Shown in pieces: positions 61,836 to 64,000 of a stretch of 64,000 bases of DNA (position 1 is its first letter; every line of letters starts with the position of its first letter). Below the pieces are notes generated by a model. It saw only the letters and a list, made by a program, of their open reading frames with translations, did not search any database and was not told the DNA's origin. The DNA comes from Bacillus sp. FJAT-45037 (lineage in GTDB: Bacteria > Bacillota > Bacilli > Bacillales > Bacillaceae_D). Made by a program: the position numbers and the translations under genes. The stretch spans positions 291,322 through 355,321 of the forward strand of contig NZ_KZ454938.1 of assembly GCF_002797325.1 (NCBI RefSeq). Reading direction: 5' to 3'.

Positions 61836-63200
61836 ATGTTTCAGAAGGTATTAATTGCAAATCGAGGAGAGATTGCAGCTAGAATCATTCGAACGTGTCA
61901 ACGTATGGGCATACAAACTGTCGCGATTTATTCAGAAGCAGATGAACATTCCTTACATGTTTCACTCGCTGATGAGGCCTATCTCGTCGGCAAGCCGCGC
62001 GTAAACGAAAGCTATCTTCAAGTAGATAAAATTATGGAAGTTGCCAAAGAAAGCGGAGCGGAAGCGATTCATCCAGGATATGGTCTGCTTTCTGAAAATA
62101 GTGAGTTCGCCAGACGTTGTGTAGAAGAAGGGTTAATATTTATCGGTCCAAGCCCAGAAGTGATTGCAAAAATGGGGAGTAAAATCGAATCTCGAATAGC
62201 GATGGAGGCTGCGGGTGTGCCTGTTGTTCCGGGAATTGAATACGCATTAAAAGACGCCGAGGAAGCAGTGGAGGTAGCACGGACCATTGGATACCCGGTC
62301 ATGTTAAAAGCATCTGCTGGTGGTGGTGGCATTGGCATGCAAATTGTTCGAAATGATGAAGAATGCCAAAAAGCGTTTGTCGGAAATCAAACAAGAGCCA
62401 CGTCATTTTTCGGTGATGGGGCAATGTTTGTTGAAAAGTATATTGAAAATCCCCGCCACATTGAAATTCAAGTGTTAGCCGATAACCAAGGAAATACTGT
62501 CTATATTTGGGAGAGAGACTGCTCAGTGCAACGTCGGCATCAAAAAGTAGTCGAGGAAGCACCTTCTCCGTTTTTAGATGAACAAACGCGTCAGCTAATG
62601 GGTGAAATGGCGGTTAGGGCTGCTAAAGCGATCGGCTATTCAAATGCAGGGACCATTGAATGCTTAGTAGATGAAAATAAAGAGTTTTATTTCTTAGAAA
62701 TGAACACGCGTCTGCAAGTAGAGCATCCGGTTACAGAAGAAATCTCAGGCTTAGACCTAGTCGAGTGGCAGTTGAAAATTGCGGCAGGTGAAAAACTGAA
62801 CTTTCAACAAGAAGACATTCAGATGTTGGGTCATGCCATTGAAGTAAGGATTTATGCAGAAGACCCAAAAACCTTTTTCCCATCCCCAGGAACGATTGAA
62901 GAATTGATCCTACCAGAAGCTCCTTACATTCGACATGAATGTCCAGTGAGCGCCGGTTCAGTAGTGACACCATTTTATGATCCGATGATTGCCAAACTGA
63001 TTGTGTCAGCACCGACAAGAGAGGAAGCTATTGTACGCATGCAAGCAGCACTAGCTGAATATAAGGTCAAGGGTATTAAAACAAACCTTCCGATGCTACA
63101 AGAGGTCTTGCACCATCCTGTTTTCCAAAGAGGAGAAGCAACGACAGCATTTGTACAAGAACACTTACAACAACGAACCCAAGGAGGAAGTCAATCATGA
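61836..63200 (+). CDS. yngH: Biotin carboxylase subunit of methylcrotonyl-CoA carboxylase-type enzyme
   Basis: ATP-grasp biotin carboxylase of 454 residues. The N-terminal VLIANRGEIAARIIRTC, the glycine-rich ATP loop KASAGGGGIGMQIV, EKYIENPRHIEIQVLAD, RDCSVQRRHQKVVEEAP and the active-site EMNTRLQVEHPVTEE are canonical. It carboxylates the biotin carrier encoded immediately downstream with a four-base overlap (ATGA). The operon context suggests 3-methylcrotonyl-CoA as final acceptor; the carboxyltransferase subunit would lie beyond the window. The ATG has GAGGTGAT upstream. Confidence 0.96.
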   Translation: MFQKVLIANRGEIAARIIRTCQRMGIQTVAIYSEADEHSLHVSLADEAYLVGKPRVNESYLQVDKIMEVAKESGAEAIHPGYGLLSENSEFARRCVEEGLIFIGPSPEVIAKMGSKIESRIAMEAAGVPVVPGIEYALKDAEEAVEVARTIGYPVMLKASAGGGGIGMQIVRNDEECQKAFVGNQTRATSFFGDGAMFVEKYIENPRHIEIQVLADNQGNTVYIWERDCSVQRRHQKVVEEAPSPFLDEQTRQLMGEMAVRAAKAIGYSNAGTIECLVDENKEFYFLEMNTRLQVEHPVTEEISGLDLVEWQLKIAAGEKLNFQQEDIQMLGHAIEVRIYAEDPKTFFPSPGTIEELILPEAPYIRHECPVSAGSVVTPFYDPMIAKLIVSAPTREEAIVRMQAALAEYKVKGIKTNLPMLQEVLHHPVFQRGEATTAFVQEHLQQRTQGGSQS

Positions 63201-63409
63201 GTAAAGTAATAACAACAATGGCAGGAAATGTATGGAAAGTATTAGTGAAAGAAGGCGACAAAGTGGAAGAGGGTCAAGACGTCGCTATTTTAGAATCAAT
63301 GAAAATGGAGATTCCTGTCCCTGCCGAAGAAGGTGGAACGGTTAAAGTCATTCATAAACAAGAAGGAGAGTTTGTGGATGAAGGAGAGGTTTTATTAGAA
63401 CTGGAATAA
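63197..63409 (+). CDS. yngHB: Biotin carboxyl carrier protein (single domain)
   Basis: Protein of 70 residues that consists only of a biotinyl domain. The biotinylated lysine is in LESMKMEIPV, and the flanking beta strands (GNVWKVLVKEGDKVEEGQ and GTVKVIHKQEGEFVDEGE) form the hammerhead fold. It is the carrier for the upstream carboxylase, with which its start codon overlaps. The very small size matches B. subtilis YngHB, which lacks the Pro/Ala-rich linker of AccB. Confidence 0.95.
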   Translation: MSKVITTMAGNVWKVLVKEGDKVEEGQDVAILESMKMEIPVPAEEGGTVKVIHKQEGEFVDEGEVLLELE

Positions 63410-63436
63410 AGGCGAGTGATCGAAAGGAGGATTCTC

Positions 63437-64000
63437 TTGAGACAAGATCAAGTATTAATACGAGAAGTTGGACCACGAGATGGCCTTCAAAATGAAAAAG
63501 CACTGATCGAGACAAAGGATAAAGTAGCTTGGATCAATCAGCTCTCTAAAACAGGTCTTTCTTATATCGAGGTGACGTCATTTGTTCATCCGAAGTGGAT
63601 TCCTGCCTTAGCGGACTCTTTCGATGTGGCAAAGCAAATTAAAAGGGAACGAGGCGTCACGTATGCTGCCCTCGTTCCAAATGAGCGCGGTCTTGTAAGA
63701 GCTTTAGAGGCTGATTTAGATGAAATATCGATCTTTATGTCAGCGAGTGAGACGCATAATCAAAAAAATATCAATAAATCGATAGCAGAGACACTTCCAA
63801 TTTTAGCGAAAGTCACACAGGAAGCTAAAAACGCTGGAAAATCCGTCAGAGGGTATGTATCGACTGTATTTGGCTGCCCATATGAAGGGGTAGTCTCTGT
63901 CGATCAGGTGTTACATATTGCAGATGAACTAATGAACATGGGAATTGATGAGCTATCGATCGGAGACACAATTGGCGTGGCGACCCCGCTCGAAATGGAG
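63437..64000 (+). CDS. yngG: Hydroxymethylglutaryl-CoA lyase (partial, runs off the window)
   Basis: The first 188 codons of a TIM-barrel lyase that cleaves HMG-CoA to acetoacetate and acetyl-CoA, the last step of leucine degradation. The substrate-binding REVGPRDGLQNE is at the N-terminus, and YIEVTSFVHPKWIPAL, MSASETHNQKNIN, GYVSTVFGCPYEG and LSIGDTIGVATP follow in order. The start is TTG 63437, with AAAGGAGG upstream. The frame is open to the last base; the catalytic Cys loop near the C-terminus lies outside. Confidence 0.94.
   Translation, partial: MRQDQVLIREVGPRDGLQNEKALIETKDKVAWINQLSKTGLSYIEVTSFVHPKWIPALADSFDVAKQIKRERGVTYAALVPNERGLVRALEADLDEISIFMSASETHNQKNINKSIAETLPILAKVTQEAKNAGKSVRGYVSTVFGCPYEGVVSVDQVLHIADELMNMGIDELSIGDTIGVATPLEME

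Overview
The window looks like ordinary chromosome from a low-GC, endospore-forming member of the Bacillaceae. The evidence is strong GGAGG-type ribosome binding sites, frequent TTG starts, sporulation genes (prkA, yhbH, spoVR, a yfhD-like gene), a glgC-D-A-P operon, a yng-type leucine degradation operon, an S-box riboswitch, and Fur, CodY and SigB/SigE-like signals. The order queG / amidase-domain gene / trmL / prkA / yhbH resembles the yhbA-yhbH region of Bacillus subtilis. The species cannot be named from this. I saw no prophage, integrase, insertion sequence with a transposase, CRISPR array, rRNA or complete tRNA.

Layout. 1-9 kb: a membrane sensor fragment, a chemotaxis receptor, an aldehyde dehydrogenase, Dps with a SigB-type promoter, a B3/4 domain protein, queG, ogt, an amidase-domain protein and trmL. 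9-17 kb: a 29-residue membrane microprotein, an IsdG-like haem monooxygenase, a class A PBP, prkA, a signal peptidase, a repeat-rich spacer and yhbH. 17-23 kb: an FhuF-like ferric reductase behind a promoter flanked by Fur boxes, a DUF418 membrane protein, SAM-riboswitch-controlled mtnE, manganese catalase, an FAH-family hydrolase and a methyltransferase. 23-33 kb: an ABC exporter and a two-component system separated by a fold-back repeat, two transporters, a yfhD-like gene, a glycerophosphodiesterase and an unknown membrane protein.

33-39 kb: the glycogen operon glgCDAP, with no glgB beside it. 39-48 kb: DUF2225, a CheX-like protein, a GNAT-nitrilase fusion, a YtkA-like protein, glpD behind a terminator that is probably GlpP-controlled, pgcA, spoVR and a YusW-like lipoprotein. 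48-58 kb: a heterodimeric ABC exporter with asymmetric nucleotide sites, a PAS-GGDEF-EAL protein, an aminotransferase, an NSS transporter and iadA, with a CodY-like box between the last two. 58-64 kb: acyl-CoA dehydrogenase, acyl-CoA synthetase, biotin carboxylase, biotin carrier and HMG-CoA lyase (cut by the window end), in the yngJ-I-H-G order.

How the genes connect. PrkA, YhbH and SpoVR, which form a recurring functional trio in bacteria, all lie in this window. PgcA makes the glucose 1-phosphate used by GlgC. Several genes fit mother-cell or forespore metabolism (glg, yng, prkA, spoVR, yfhD-like). The most unusual items are the Fur-flanked leader with an internal terminator, the microprotein, the fold-back and tandem repeats in two spacers, and the c-di-GMP protein with an altered GGDEF motif and an intact EAL domain. 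I found no clearly new multi-gene system.
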